From an uncultured Clostridium sp. (GTDB taxonomy: Bacteria; Bacillota; Clostridia; TANB77; CAG-508): a stretch of DNA of 43,875 nucleotides. The stretch is from contig CAMSWH010000011.1 of the NCBI GenBank assembly GCA_947064765.1, positions 1 to 43,875 of the forward strand, in the 5' to 3' direction. Within the stretch, counting starts at the first letter, position 1, and every line of letters starts with the position of its first letter. Positions 1-9,560 of this stretch are shown here, piece by piece. The notes beneath the pieces were generated by a model. The model saw only the letters and a program-made list of their open reading frames with translations. It had not been told where the DNA came from and did not search any database. Both the position numbers and the translations under genes were made by a program.

Positions 1-73
1 TACTTTTTTTCAATTACTTTTTTTCAATTACTTTTTTTCAATTACTTTTTTTCAAATTACTTTTTTCCAATAA
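1..73. repeat. 14-bp tandem repeat (TACTTTTTTTCAAT)n, about 5 copies, the last ones imperfect; may extend beyond the window edge
   Basis: Unit starts at 1, 15, 29, 43 and 58. Confidence 0.9.
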
Positions 74-182
74 TTTCATTTGTTTTCTAGTTTTTAAAAT
101 GCTAATATTAATTTAATGAATTTAAATTTTTAAGGTATTTTCTTGCTAAAGATAATACACTTTGATATTAGGAGAAGAGCTT

Positions 183-419
183 ATGAATAACTTTAATATT
201 TCTATAAAAAATAAAAAAACAAAAAGATTAGTTAATATAAATTTACTAATCTCTTTTATTATTTCTGGAATTGGACTTTTACTTTTGTCTATTCACCATA
301 CATATTATATTTCTATTTATTTATATGAAGCTAGTATTATAATTTTTAGAACAGGTTTACTCGCTGGAGTTTTTTCAGTAATTTGTGGTATTTTTTTTGA
401 AAATTATTTGAATTGTTAA
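183..419 (+). CDS. small two-TM hypothetical membrane protein (start moved to MNNFNIS)
   Basis: SD-like GGAGAAGAG just upstream of ATG at 183; two hydrophobic segments. Confidence 0.5.
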   Translation: MNNFNISIKNKKTKRLVNINLLISFIISGIGLLLLSIHHTYYISIYLYEASIIIFRTGLLAGVFSVICGIFFENYLNC

Positions 420-496
420 ATACATATTTTTATCTATATTATTAAAATAAGTATTGATTATTTTACAATAATAAACAATACATCTTCATCATATAT

Positions 497-547
497 AAAA
501 ATAAAGTACATCTAAGCTTTTATACTGTTTAGATATACTTTATTTTT
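497..547 (-). terminator. hairpin terminator downstream of rubrerythrin
   Basis: AAATAAAGTACATCTAA...TTTAGATATACTTTATTTTT inverted repeat. Confidence 0.65.
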
Positions 548-564
548 ATAATATTTTTTTATTA

Positions 565-1107
565 TTAATAATTTTCAGCTTTTATTTCAAAAAATGCTTT
601 TGGATGACTACATACTGGGCAAACTTCTGGAGCTTGTTTTCCTATACAGATATGTCCACAATTTCTACATTTCCAAATTTTGTCTCCATCTTTACTAAAT
701 ACTAAATCACCTTCAACATTTTCTAATAATTTTTTATATCTTTCTTCATGCTCTTTTTCAATTTTTCCAACAGCTTCAAATAAATAAGCTATTCTATCAA
801 ATCCTTCTTCTTTAGCTTCTTTAGCCATTCTTTCATACATATCTGTCCATTCGAAGTTCTCTCCTTCAGCTGCTGCTTTTAAATTTTCAGTTGTTGTAGG
901 AACGTCTCCACCATTTAATAATTTGAACCACATTTTTGCATGTTCTTTTTCATTATCAGCTGTTTCTAAAAATATAGCTGCGATTTGTTCATACCCTTCT
1001 GCTTTGGCTTTGCTTGCAAAATAAGTATATTTATTTCTTGCTTGTGATTCTCCTGCAAAAGCATCCATCAAATTTTTTTCTGTTTTTGTTCCTTTTAATT
1101 CTGGCAT
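565..1107 (-). CDS. rbr: rubrerythrin
   Basis: Ferritin-like EKEHAKM/EKEHEER motifs and C-terminal rubredoxin-like CRNCGH...[12 protein letters not shown]. Confidence 0.95.
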   Translation of the reverse strand: MPELKGTKTEKNLMDAFAGESQARNKYTYFASKAKAEGYEQIAAIFLETADNEKEHAKMWFKLLNGGDVPTTTENLKAAAEGENFEWTDMYERMAKEAKEEGFDRIAYLFEAVGKIEKEHEERYKKLLENVEGDLVFSKDGDKIWKCRNCGHICIGKQAPEVCPVCSHPKAFFEIKAENY

Positions 1108-1124
1108 TTCTAATTCCTCCTAAT

Positions 1125-1517
1125 TTATTTATTTTTACATGAATCACAAATTCCTTCAATTGCGATTCCTTTTTTAGAGATTTCTACTCCTGTTTGTTCG
1201 GAAATAATCTTTTTCAATTTTTCATATTCAAAATCATATTCAAAATCAAAAACTTTTCCACATTTTATACAAATAGCATGATTATGGTCTTGTTTTTCTT
1301 TTCTTATATAATCATACCTATCTGGTCTGTCTAGCATTGTTATCTTATTGATTATATTGTTTTGGGCTAAAAGTCCAAGATTTCTATATACTGTACTCCT
1401 ACTAACAGATGGATCTTTAGCTTTAACTATCATATAAATCTCTTCTGCAGTTGGATGAGAATATAGACTCTCTATTACTTTTATAATCTCTTCCCTTTGT
1501 CTTGAATAATTCTTCAT
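1125..1517 (-). CDS. perR: Fur-family repressor, PerR-like
   Basis: HPTAEEIY...SRSTVYRNL helix-turn-helix, CxxC pairs (CIKC, CDSC); 17 nt from rubrerythrin. Confidence 0.9.
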   Translation of the reverse strand: MKNYSRQREEIIKVIESLYSHPTAEEIYMIVKAKDPSVSRSTVYRNLGLLAQNNIINKITMLDRPDRYDYIRKEKQDHNHAICIKCGKVFDFEYDFEYEKLKKIISEQTGVEISKKGIAIEGICDSCKNK

Positions 1518-1530
1518 AAAAATCTCCTGT

Positions 1531-1553
1531 AAATTAGGAATTATTCCTAATTT
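1531..1553. promoter_or_regulatory. perfect 11-1-11 palindrome, candidate PerR/Fur-type operator
   Basis: AAATTAGGAAT-T-ATTCCTAATTT just upstream of the perR SD. Confidence 0.75.
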
Positions 1554-1630
1554 CTTATTTATTATATCATATTTTTCTTTTTAATCAAGACTTTTTTATT
1601 ATTTTATTTTTAATATATTATTCGTAAAAC

Positions 1631-1677
1631 AAAAATGGACGATATTTAGTATTAAACTACTAAATCGTCCACATTTT
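1631..1677. repeat. intergenic hairpin, shares GGACGATATTTA/AAATCGTCC arms with 15731-15775
   Basis: AAAAATGGACGATATTTAGTA/TACTAAATCGTCCACATTTTT. Confidence 0.7.
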
Positions 1678-1740
1678 TATAAATAATTATATTTTATATT
1701 ATTAAAATATTCTAATTTATAATTTGTTATCAATATATTA

Positions 1741-1807
1741 TTAGACATGGGGACGTTGTTGTTGTTTAGATTTTAAATAATCTAGACAACAACGTCCCCA
1801 TGTCTAA
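1741..1807. repeat. long REP-like hairpin (TTAGACATGGGGACGTTGTTGT...)
   Basis: Near-perfect inverted arms TTAGACATGGGGACGTTGTTGT / ACAACAACGTCCCCATGTCTAA; locally GC-rich in AT-rich DNA. Confidence 0.8.
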
Positions 1808-1828
1808 GCCTCATACCTTATTAAGTTC

Positions 1829-2998
1829 TTATTTAATTAATTCTTCTGTATATATTTTTCCATCTATTTTCACATTTAAAAATAATTGTTTTTCTTCTAA
1901 CATTTCCTTATTAATATCAAATCCAAAATAAAAATTATTTCCAAAGCTAGCATTTGCAAGATTATAATATATATTTCCTTCATTATCAGTTATATTAATT
2001 TTTTCATGTAAAAGTATATCAGCTTCTCGTAAATCAATATTTTCCGCTAATAATTCACTAAAATCCATTTTTCCTTTAATTAAAAGTTTAGATTCTGTTA
2101 CAGTTATTTTTTCAACTTCTAAACCAGGTATATTATCTTTTAAACATAAATTTATTGTTTCTCTATTATATATTCTTTCTGGAATATTTATCTCAAAAAT
2201 CCACTCTGCTTCTCCAGATAATGTAACATCTTCTCTATCTAATACTTTAATTTTTCCATCTTGCTCTTTATAGTCCATCATTGACATACCTAAATCAAAT
2301 ATTCTAATATATAATTTTTTACTTCTTGGAAATCCTTTTTCCGAATCCATTGATATTTTTGATATTATATTTCTATCACTTGAACTAACAGGTCCAACAC
2401 TTGAAAATTTATCCAAATGTGCAGACCATATTCCTTCTTTTTTTACATATTTTGCATTTATTTCTTTTAATAAACATTTTATATAATCAGAGTCATATTT
2501 ATAGTTTTCTTTAGTATTGGCTCTTCTACTTCTTTCTTGATATCCATATGCATTATTTTCATTATCATATACTGCATACCCAAAGCAAAAATCTTTATAA
2601 GAAACTTCCATATTTTCTGGAAATTTAAAATCTATATACGTTTCAAAATAATCATCTGTTATCATTACCGAATTAATCTTAACACCTATATCATTTTGAA
2701 AAACATAATCCATGTCTATTTTTTCAGTATATCCATTTTCATTAGATTCTGCAATTCCTACTGTTTGAAATTCATATTCTCTATTTTGATATTCTTCAAA
2801 TTTAATATCCCATTGTCTTTTCGCATAAATTCTATTTGACACTGTTCCTAATAACATTATTACTAACACTACTGCTACAATATCTGCTATTCTTCTAAAT
2901 TTACTATTTTTTCTTTTTGATTTTTCTAAAATTACTTTATAATTTTCTTCTATATTGTTTTGACTTTTTAGATATTCTCTTAATATTTCATTTTTCAT
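1829..2998 (-). CDS. DUF4179-type membrane protein, putative anti-sigma factor
   Basis: Cytoplasmic N-terminus, one TM, large extracellular domain; directly downstream of the ECF sigma gene. Confidence 0.7.
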   Translation of the reverse strand: MKNEILREYLKSQNNIEENYKVILEKSKRKNSKFRRIADIVAVVLVIMLLGTVSNRIYAKRQWDIKFEEYQNREYEFQTVGIAESNENGYTEKIDMDYVFQNDIGVKINSVMITDDYFETYIDFKFPENMEVSYKDFCFGYAVYDNENNAYGYQERSRRANTKENYKYDSDYIKCLLKEINAKYVKKEGIWSAHLDKFSSVGPVSSSDRNIISKISMDSEKGFPRSKKLYIRIFDLGMSMMDYKEQDGKIKVLDREDVTLSGEAEWIFEINIPERIYNRETINLCLKDNIPGLEVEKITVTESKLLIKGKMDFSELLAENIDLREADILLHEKINITDNEGNIYYNLANASFGNNFYFGFDINKEMLEEKQLFLNVKIDGKIYTEELIK

Positions 2999-3001
2999 AA
3001 T

Positions 3002-3523
3002 TTACACATCCCTTCCTAAATATTCTTTTGCCTGTTTTAAGGTTCTATAAATTTTGTTTTTTACACTTGATTCATTAATATTTAATTCTCTTGCTATATC
3101 ATTTATTTTTATATCTAATGAAAAATATAAATAAAATATTTTTGCTGTGATTAAATCTTTACTTTTAATATAATTCCAAACAGCTTGTACATTTTCTTTT
3201 GTAATAAAATCTTGTTCTAAATCAAATTTATCTTCAACTTCTATTTCTTCATCATCTTTTAATTTGTATTCAATTATATTCTTCTTTTTACAGTAATGTC
3301 TTTTTATTACATTGTTTGCTACTCCAAATATATAACCATTTACATTTTCCAATTCTAAACATTTTTTTCTTTTTAAAATATTTAATAATTCTACATATGT
3401 ATCTTGTAAGATATCATTAATATCTTCTATTTTATTGCATTTAATAGTAATATATTTAAGTACACTATTATAAGTTTCTCTATATATTTTTTCAAAATTT
3501 TTTTCTTCAATTTGAGTACTCAT
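3002..3523 (-). CDS. ECF-type RNA polymerase sigma factor
   Basis: sigma2-like DINDILQDTYVELL and sigma4-like KINDIARELNINESSVKNKIYRTLKQAKEYL. Confidence 0.85.
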   Translation of the reverse strand: MSTQIEEKNFEKIYRETYNSVLKYITIKCNKIEDINDILQDTYVELLNILKRKKCLELENVNGYIFGVANNVIKRHYCKKKNIIEYKLKDDEEIEVEDKFDLEQDFITKENVQAVWNYIKSKDLITAKIFYLYFSLDIKINDIARELNINESSVKNKIYRTLKQAKEYLGRDV

Positions 3524-3591
3524 AATTTTATTTCCTCCTTTACTATATAATCATAAAAAAAACTAAAAAAGTTTCAAAAAATTTAAATTTC

Positions 3592-3836
3592 TTCGTTTGC
3601 ATAATTTATCTGTAGCTTGCTCCACTTCACGTAGCTAAAAAATGTACAAATACTAATTTTTTTATAAAATATAATTTTTTAAAAAGTATTATTCTTAACT
3701 TTTCATATAGTGAAATATTTTTAGAACCTTATCCATATATAAAATAAAAGCAGATTTTTTAAGTGAAGTAATAAGATAAATGTAAATACTTTTTGTATCT
3801 ATTTTTATCTTATCATTTCATTTTTAAATCTGCTTT
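3592..3836. repeat. modular intergenic element, locus 1 (module A at 3592-3655, module C hairpin at 3747-3836)
   Basis: TTTGCATAATTTATCTGTAGCTTGCT resembles 34543-34568; 34-bp arm hairpin AAAGCAGATTT...AAATCTGCTTT. Confidence 0.7.
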
Positions 3837-3906
3837 CATTTTACCATTTATTATAAATATACTGTACTTATTAACACAATTTCATTCTAAGCTATATTCT
3901 ACATTT

Positions 3907-5673
3907 TTATTGCACAACAATAGCCTGCGAATATAATTTCTTCCAGTTTAAAATAAATTTTGATTTACTTTGTTTTACATTTTCCCCTGCTGATGGATCA
4001 TTCAAATACACATAATTTTCATCATATCCTATTAAAACTGCACAATGTTCACCAACTAACTCTTGAAAATTCCCACTTCCATCTTCATATTTCCATGTTA
4101 CACCTTCTTTTAAATTACCTGCATTTTTTACACACCATACAACTACTGGATTACCTTTACTTACATATGCAAATAAATCGTTTTCTGAACATCCTGATAT
4201 ATTCTTAACTTTTCCTCCTGCATAAGTATTCATAGCAGTAGCTATTGGTTTTGCAAATACTCCATAAGATCCTTTACCTAGCCCTTTTGATGGATGTCCA
4301 ACAAATTCTTCAAAAGGATTTGCTCCATACCATGCACCATCTGATCCTTGATACTTTTTACTTCCTGTTTTTGTATTATCTATTATATTTTGTGCTGATA
4401 CTTTATATCCTTTATATTTTAAAACCATTGCAGCTGATACTGCTTCACATCCTGTTGGATATCCTAGTGAAATTTGATTTAAGTATGGAACACCTGTTAT
4501 ATGATAACTTGTGACTATATCTTCTGGATTTGTTCCTGAATCATTACTTACATTTTCTACTGGTTTTTCATCTAAATAATAATTGGATTTTATTAATGTA
4601 TAGCCTACAACACCTTTAGAATTTCTAACTTTTTTCCACCCATTTTTTGAATCTTGCAACATTTCTATTTCTTCATACTTACTAGTTGTTGCTAAAATTT
4701 TATAATCTGTACTTGCTCCTGTTCTTATATTGTATTTTCCATTTGCATATTTCTTTGCATTATTTGGAGTATTATCTGTTACTTTTATAGTACATGTTGC
4801 CTTTTTATCTCCTTGGTCTGTAACTGCTGTTATCGTTGCCGTTCCAGTTCCTACAGCAGTAATTTGTCTATTTTCTATTTTTACGACATCTTTATTTGAT
4901 GTTTTCCATTCAACATCAGTATATGTTGCTTCTAGTGGACTTACTTTTGAATTGATTATATAAGTTTGTCCTTTTCCTAAAGTAACCTCTTTATCATCTA
5001 ATGTTATACTTTCTACTGGAATCTTTTTTACTTCTATGTCAAAACTTTGTAAAACATTTTCTTTATAATCTTTTATTGTAATAGTACTTACTCCAATAGC
5101 ATTTGCAATCAAACTTCCATTATCATTTACTGTTATTATATCTGTATTACTTGATTCATAAGTTAATTCTTTATATGTGGTATTTTCTGGAAATACTGAT
5201 ATCTCTAAAGTATATATATCACCTAAACGTAACTCAGATACTAAGTTTCCAATAACTACTTCTTGCATACTTACTAAACATTCTATTTCTAATTCATTAC
5301 TTTTAATTTCTCCATCACTTAAATAAATACTTGCTTTTCCTACTGATTTTCCAATAACTTTTCCATCAGTAACTTCTAATATATCACTATTAGTACTATG
5401 CCATTCAAGTTCACTTTTTGAAAAATCCTCTGGATAAATTTTCTTTTCAATATTTATACTTTCTCCTAATTCTATTTCTGTTTTTTCTGTACTAATTTCT
5501 ATACTATCTATTATTATTGGGTTAATAATAAGTATAGCTTTTGATATTAAATTATATTTACATGTTAATATTGCAATAATAATTATTAATAATATTATAA
5601 ATACTCTTCCAAATCTTATTTTTTTCTTTTTTGTCATTTGTGCTTCTAATCTGATTTTCTCTCGTCTAGACAA
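3907..5673 (-). CDS. membrane-anchored Big2 Ig-like repeats, SH3b and C39-like cysteine peptidase domain
   Basis: Three Ig-like repeats, NIRTGASTDYKILATT SH3b, C39_2-like GYPTGCEAVSAAMVLKY ... GEHCAVLIGYDENYVYLNDPSAG. Confidence 0.85.
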   Translation of the reverse strand: MSRREKIRLEAQMTKKKKIRFGRVFIILLIIIIAILTCKYNLISKAILIINPIIIDSIEISTEKTEIELGESINIEKKIYPEDFSKSELEWHSTNSDILEVTDGKVIGKSVGKASIYLSDGEIKSNELEIECLVSMQEVVIGNLVSELRLGDIYTLEISVFPENTTYKELTYESSNTDIITVNDNGSLIANAIGVSTITIKDYKENVLQSFDIEVKKIPVESITLDDKEVTLGKGQTYIINSKVSPLEATYTDVEWKTSNKDVVKIENRQITAVGTGTATITAVTDQGDKKATCTIKVTDNTPNNAKKYANGKYNIRTGASTDYKILATTSKYEEIEMLQDSKNGWKKVRNSKGVVGYTLIKSNYYLDEKPVENVSNDSGTNPEDIVTSYHITGVPYLNQISLGYPTGCEAVSAAMVLKYKGYKVSAQNIIDNTKTGSKKYQGSDGAWYGANPFEEFVGHPSKGLGKGSYGVFAKPIATAMNTYAGGKVKNISGCSENDLFAYVSKGNPVVVWCVKNAGNLKEGVTWKYEDGSGNFQELVGEHCAVLIGYDENYVYLNDPSAGENVKQSKSKFILNWKKLYSQAIVVQ

Positions 5674-5969
5674 TATATCTTCCTCCTAAAATACTCTTAT
5701 ATTATAGATACAATTAAATCGTCAAAAAGTTTCAATTTTTTTACATTTTTTTATTTTAACTTTCAATTTTAAATTTACTATTTTAATTTTGGAAACTTAT
5801 TTTAAAACTTAAACTAAAGTTTTCATTTTAATCTTTTTAATAATTCTATATCATGAATTTAGTATATCTATTTATATATTACTTTATTTTTTGAAAAAGT
5901 TACATGGAAAAAATAGTTTTTTGTCGTATTTTAAGTTTTTTTGTAAAAGTACATTTTTTTACAAATTAA

Positions 5970-6076
5970 AATCGTGTGCATAATTTTAGCAAAGCTTTTA
6001 TACAATAGAAAAGCATCACTTTCCTATTGTATAAAAAATGTATTCAATGAAATGTTTACTTTCATTGAATACATTT
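5970..6076. repeat. modular intergenic element, locus 2 (module B hairpin 5998-6034, module C hairpin 6036-6076)
   Basis: TTATACAATAG...CTATTGTATAA followed by AAATGTATTCAATGAAA...TTTCATTGAATACATTT. Confidence 0.75.
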
Positions 6077-6179
6077 AAAAATTTAATAATATCTTATTTG
6101 AGTTATATTAATTTTCCTATGACATTTCGTCTGTTTTCATATTTTTTCAAAAAAGATTACCTCTAATATCACTATTTTA

Positions 6180-7943
6180 TTAAAAATCAATATAATTTTC
6201 TGGGTTTTTCGCATTTCCTGCTTCTCTTACTTCTAAATGTAGTTGTGGTCCTGTTGTATTTCCAGTTGCTCCTACTTTTGCAATTATATCCCCTACATTT
6301 ACTCTTTGTCCTTTATTAACACATAATTCACTACAATGTGCATAATATGTTTGTAAGTCATTTCCATGATCTATGATTACTAAATATCCATATGAACCTT
6401 TATATTCTGAAAGAACTACTACTCCTGGTGCACATGCTAATATATCAGTTCCTTTTATAGCTGCTAAGTCTATCCCTGTATGACTTCTTGAATTATCTAT
6501 TCCAAATCTACTTGTTACGCTGTAATTTTCTTTTATTGGTTTTTCCAAAACTATATTTACATCTTCAGTATACTTAGAATCCTCTACCAAAATTGGATCT
6601 TTCTGATTTGTTACACTTGATTTATTAATAGTACTTTCACTTTGTTCATTTTTTTCCACTAATTTAATTTCTGTTCCATCTTTTACTATATTTTTGTCAC
6701 TATTTACATTTTCTTTTACTGTATTTACATTATTATTCACATCTTCTTTTACTGTATCTTCATTACTATTTGTAACTTTATCCGTATCTGTGTTTGTTTC
6801 ATTAACTCCTTCACTACTTATTGAGTTTAAGTATTCCTCTCTTTTTTCTTTCATTTCTTCTAATAATATTGTATTTTCTTCTAAACTACTATTAGCTATA
6901 CTAGTATCTGATGCATTATCGCTTTCAACTAAAGCAAAATTTATATTTGGTATACATATCATTAATGAAACTGATATTACTAATAATGCTATTAACACTA
7001 TTCCTATACTAATAACACTTTTTTTATTAGATTTATCTACTATATTAGAAAATCTTTTCATTATATTTTCCTTTCTATTTGCAAAACTCATTGAAAATTT
7101 ATATTGTTTTCCTCTACTTTTTTCAATTTGATTTAACAAAATTTCTGCATATTCAATTCTGCAAGCTTGCTCTTTTCCTTGTAATACATATTCATCACAA
7201 TTTAACTCTAAAATTTCGTCTATCTGATTTGTAAACATATAAATTATAGGATTAAACCAATATACACAATTTAAAACAAGTAATAAAAATTTATATTCTA
7301 TATCTTTGTTTTTTATATGAAATAGCTCATGTTTTAAAATAAGTTCATATTCTTTATTTTCTAATATTTCTTTTGAAAGAATTATTTTTTTATTAAGTAT
7401 TCCTATAGTCATAGGTGTTTGTATATTTTCTGATATTCTATAAGAAACATTTTTTATACTCATTTGACTGCATAAATTTTCCATTATTTTATCAATATTA
7501 ATATTGTGATTTGAAATATAATGTCTTTTTTGATTAAATAAAAATATTAAATAATTCAGTAAATTATATCCTAATAAAACTAATGCTATAGTACTCCAAA
7601 CATATGGTAGTACTCTTGAAATATTAAAAAATATATCGTTTTTTATATTAATACTATCATCAATTTCTATTATTGTATTTTCATTCTCAAATTTAATTTC
7701 TGGTTCTTCAAATACAATTTTTTCTAGTTCTTTTGTCTCTTTTTTAGAAATATTTTTTATATTAGAAAAATTAATAATATTAATTGGCAAAATCAATATT
7801 ATTAAAATAAATATAAAAATTTTGTAAAGACTTTTAAAATTATATTTATACTTATTTTTACTTAAAAATACTAATAATGGATATATACAAATACTAATAA
7901 TGCTTCCGAAAATAATTACATTATAAAATATTTTTCCTAACAT
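6180..7943 (-). CDS. M56 (BlaR1/MecR1-like) membrane metallopeptidase fused to a C-terminal M23 domain
   Basis: HELFH zinc motif between TMs, linker, then HTGIDLA...GDIIAKVGATGNTTGPQLHLEV. Confidence 0.88.
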   Translation of the reverse strand: MLGKIFYNVIIFGSIISICIYPLLVFLSKNKYKYNFKSLYKIFIFILIILILPINIINFSNIKNISKKETKELEKIVFEEPEIKFENENTIIEIDDSINIKNDIFFNISRVLPYVWSTIALVLLGYNLLNYLIFLFNQKRHYISNHNINIDKIMENLCSQMSIKNVSYRISENIQTPMTIGILNKKIILSKEILENKEYELILKHELFHIKNKDIEYKFLLLVLNCVYWFNPIIYMFTNQIDEILELNCDEYVLQGKEQACRIEYAEILLNQIEKSRGKQYKFSMSFANRKENIMKRFSNIVDKSNKKSVISIGIVLIALLVISVSLMICIPNINFALVESDNASDTSIANSSLEENTILLEEMKEKREEYLNSISSEGVNETNTDTDKVTNSNEDTVKEDVNNNVNTVKENVNSDKNIVKDGTEIKLVEKNEQSESTINKSSVTNQKDPILVEDSKYTEDVNIVLEKPIKENYSVTSRFGIDNSRSHTGIDLAAIKGTDILACAPGVVVLSEYKGSYGYLVIIDHGNDLQTYYAHCSELCVNKGQRVNVGDIIAKVGATGNTTGPQLHLEVREAGNAKNPENYIDF

Positions 7944-8324
7944 TTATTTACTCCTATTTAAAATATTTTTTAATTCTTCTATATCTTCATCTGTTAATGT
8001 ATCATCACCTTCTATAAGTGATGCTATTAATTTTTTGCTTGAATTATTATACATTTTCTTTATAAAGTTTTTTGTTTCATTTTTAGTGTATTTTGAAGAA
8101 TCTACAACAGAATAATAGTAATTAATTCTTCCTATTTTTTCATTTTTTAAAAATCCTTTTTCTGTTAATCTTGATAAAATTACTTGCAAAGTAGATAATT
8201 TCCATTCTACTTCTGCTTTTAATTCTGTATCAATTTCTCCCGTAGACATCTTTCTGTTATTATTCCAAATTATTTTCATTACTTTTAATTCTGAATCTGG
8301 TAAGCTTTTCATTATTTCTTCCAT
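7944..8324 (-). CDS. BlaI/MecI-family transcriptional repressor
   Basis: LPDSELKVMKIIWNNNRKMSTGEI...LSTLQVILSRLTEKGFLKNEKIGRINYYYSVV; adjacent to M56 gene. Confidence 0.92.
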   Translation of the reverse strand: MEEIMKSLPDSELKVMKIIWNNNRKMSTGEIDTELKAEVEWKLSTLQVILSRLTEKGFLKNEKIGRINYYYSVVDSSKYTKNETKNFIKKMYNNSSKKLIASLIEGDDTLTDEDIEELKNILNRSK

Positions 8325-8400
8325 TGGTACCTCCTATATTTGATTCACTTGAAGGCAATTCAAAAATTTTTCAAAATTACAACAACAAGTAAACATTATT

Positions 8401-8446
8401 GACAATTGTCTGTCTATATTATTACACATACATTTGTCTGTGTCAA
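8401..8446 (-). promoter_or_regulatory. promoter with two BlaI-like operators (GACAATTGTC 8401-8410; TACATTTGTC 8429-8438)
   Basis: Minus strand TTGACA-17 nt-AATAAT with one half-palindrome in the spacer and a second one downstream. Confidence 0.7.
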
Positions 8447-8516
8447 TATAAAAATAAAAAGTTATTTTATCAAAATTCATTTTTCATGCATATTTCAATA
8501 AAATAACCTATTAAAA

Positions 8517-9341
8517 TTATTTATTATACTCTATGTACTCTTCTAAACACATTCCAAGTTGATTAATTTTTTTTGCATTCTCTACTCCAACATATCTCCA
8601 ATGCCATGGTTCATAATCAATTTTAGTTATATCTTCTTTTTCCTTAGGATACCTTAATATAAAACCGTAATTTTCTGCATTTTCTTTTAACCATTTAAAC
8701 CCCTTTGTAGTATCAAAACTATAATCCACATAATTAAAATCTACAGCTAGTCCTAAATTATGCTCACTTGTCCCTGGTTTATTTATTGTTTTTAAAGTAA
8801 GTCTCTCTGCTTCTTCTCTTGTTTTTCCTTCTTCTATATATTTATTAACTTTCTTATTAAAAATATTTTCTTGGTATTTAATATCTCTATAAGAAGATTG
8901 AACCCATACATTCTCAATCCCATCTTTTTTCATATCTTTTAACATCTTCTTTAATTCGTCTATAGCTCTTACATCAAATTTTCTACTTCTATCAATATTT
9001 GCAAGTTCTATATTAAAATCACTTGGAAGTATATTTTCATAATTTACTAAAGTTAATTTCCAATCAGTTATATCTACTTTATCTGTATTTGCAATATCTA
9101 TATCACTATTATTTTGATCTTTTATAATATTATTATAGTTTTCACTATTACTAATGTTCACACTTTCATAATTAATATCATTCGAAATATTCTCTATCGA
9201 ATGTTCTTCAATATTTGATATTAAATTTTGAGTATTAGTATTAGTTTTTACTGTCTTATTAACAATTACTATTCTCCCTACAATATATATTACAATTATA
9301 ATGAGTAGAAATTTAGTAACAAATAATACACTTTTCCTCAT
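8517..9341 (-). CDS. D-alanyl-D-alanine carboxypeptidase, M15B (VanY-like)
   Basis: QSSYRDIKYQ...PGTSEHNLGLAVDFN...YEPWHWRYVG. Confidence 0.9.
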   Translation of the reverse strand: MRKSVLFVTKFLLIIIVIYIVGRIVIVNKTVKTNTNTQNLISNIEEHSIENISNDINYESVNISNSENYNNIIKDQNNSDIDIANTDKVDITDWKLTLVNYENILPSDFNIELANIDRSRKFDVRAIDELKKMLKDMKKDGIENVWVQSSYRDIKYQENIFNKKVNKYIEEGKTREEAERLTLKTINKPGTSEHNLGLAVDFNYVDYSFDTTKGFKWLKENAENYGFILRYPKEKEDITKIDYEPWHWRYVGVENAKKINQLGMCLEEYIEYNK

Positions 9342-9560
9342 ATTTTCACTTTCTCCCTCTACTTATATATTACCGTATATTCTCAAAAAGTTACTAAAAA
9401 TAAGAACGTTATTAAAATTTGAATAATAAATTTTTAGATTACATCTTAATAATTTCTGTGCAGATAAAATTTTTGTAATAACATATAAAATTGAATACTC
9501 TAAATGCCCGCAAATAAAATATTAATAAATACAAATTTTAAAATATCCTTAACATTCATT

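Noticed and set aside
1-73. Possible CRISPR-like array
   Set aside because: Contiguous 14-bp units with no spacers; no cas genes anywhere in the window.
2537-2839. + strand 100-aa ORF inside the DUF4179-type gene
   Set aside because: Antisense to a well-supported CDS; low-complexity I/F/Y-rich translation typical of AT-rich antisense frames. The same applies to the other + strand ORFs within minus-strand genes (e.g. 3960, 4245, 4730, 6694, 14615, 19975, 24663, 26488, 29316, 33722, 36513).
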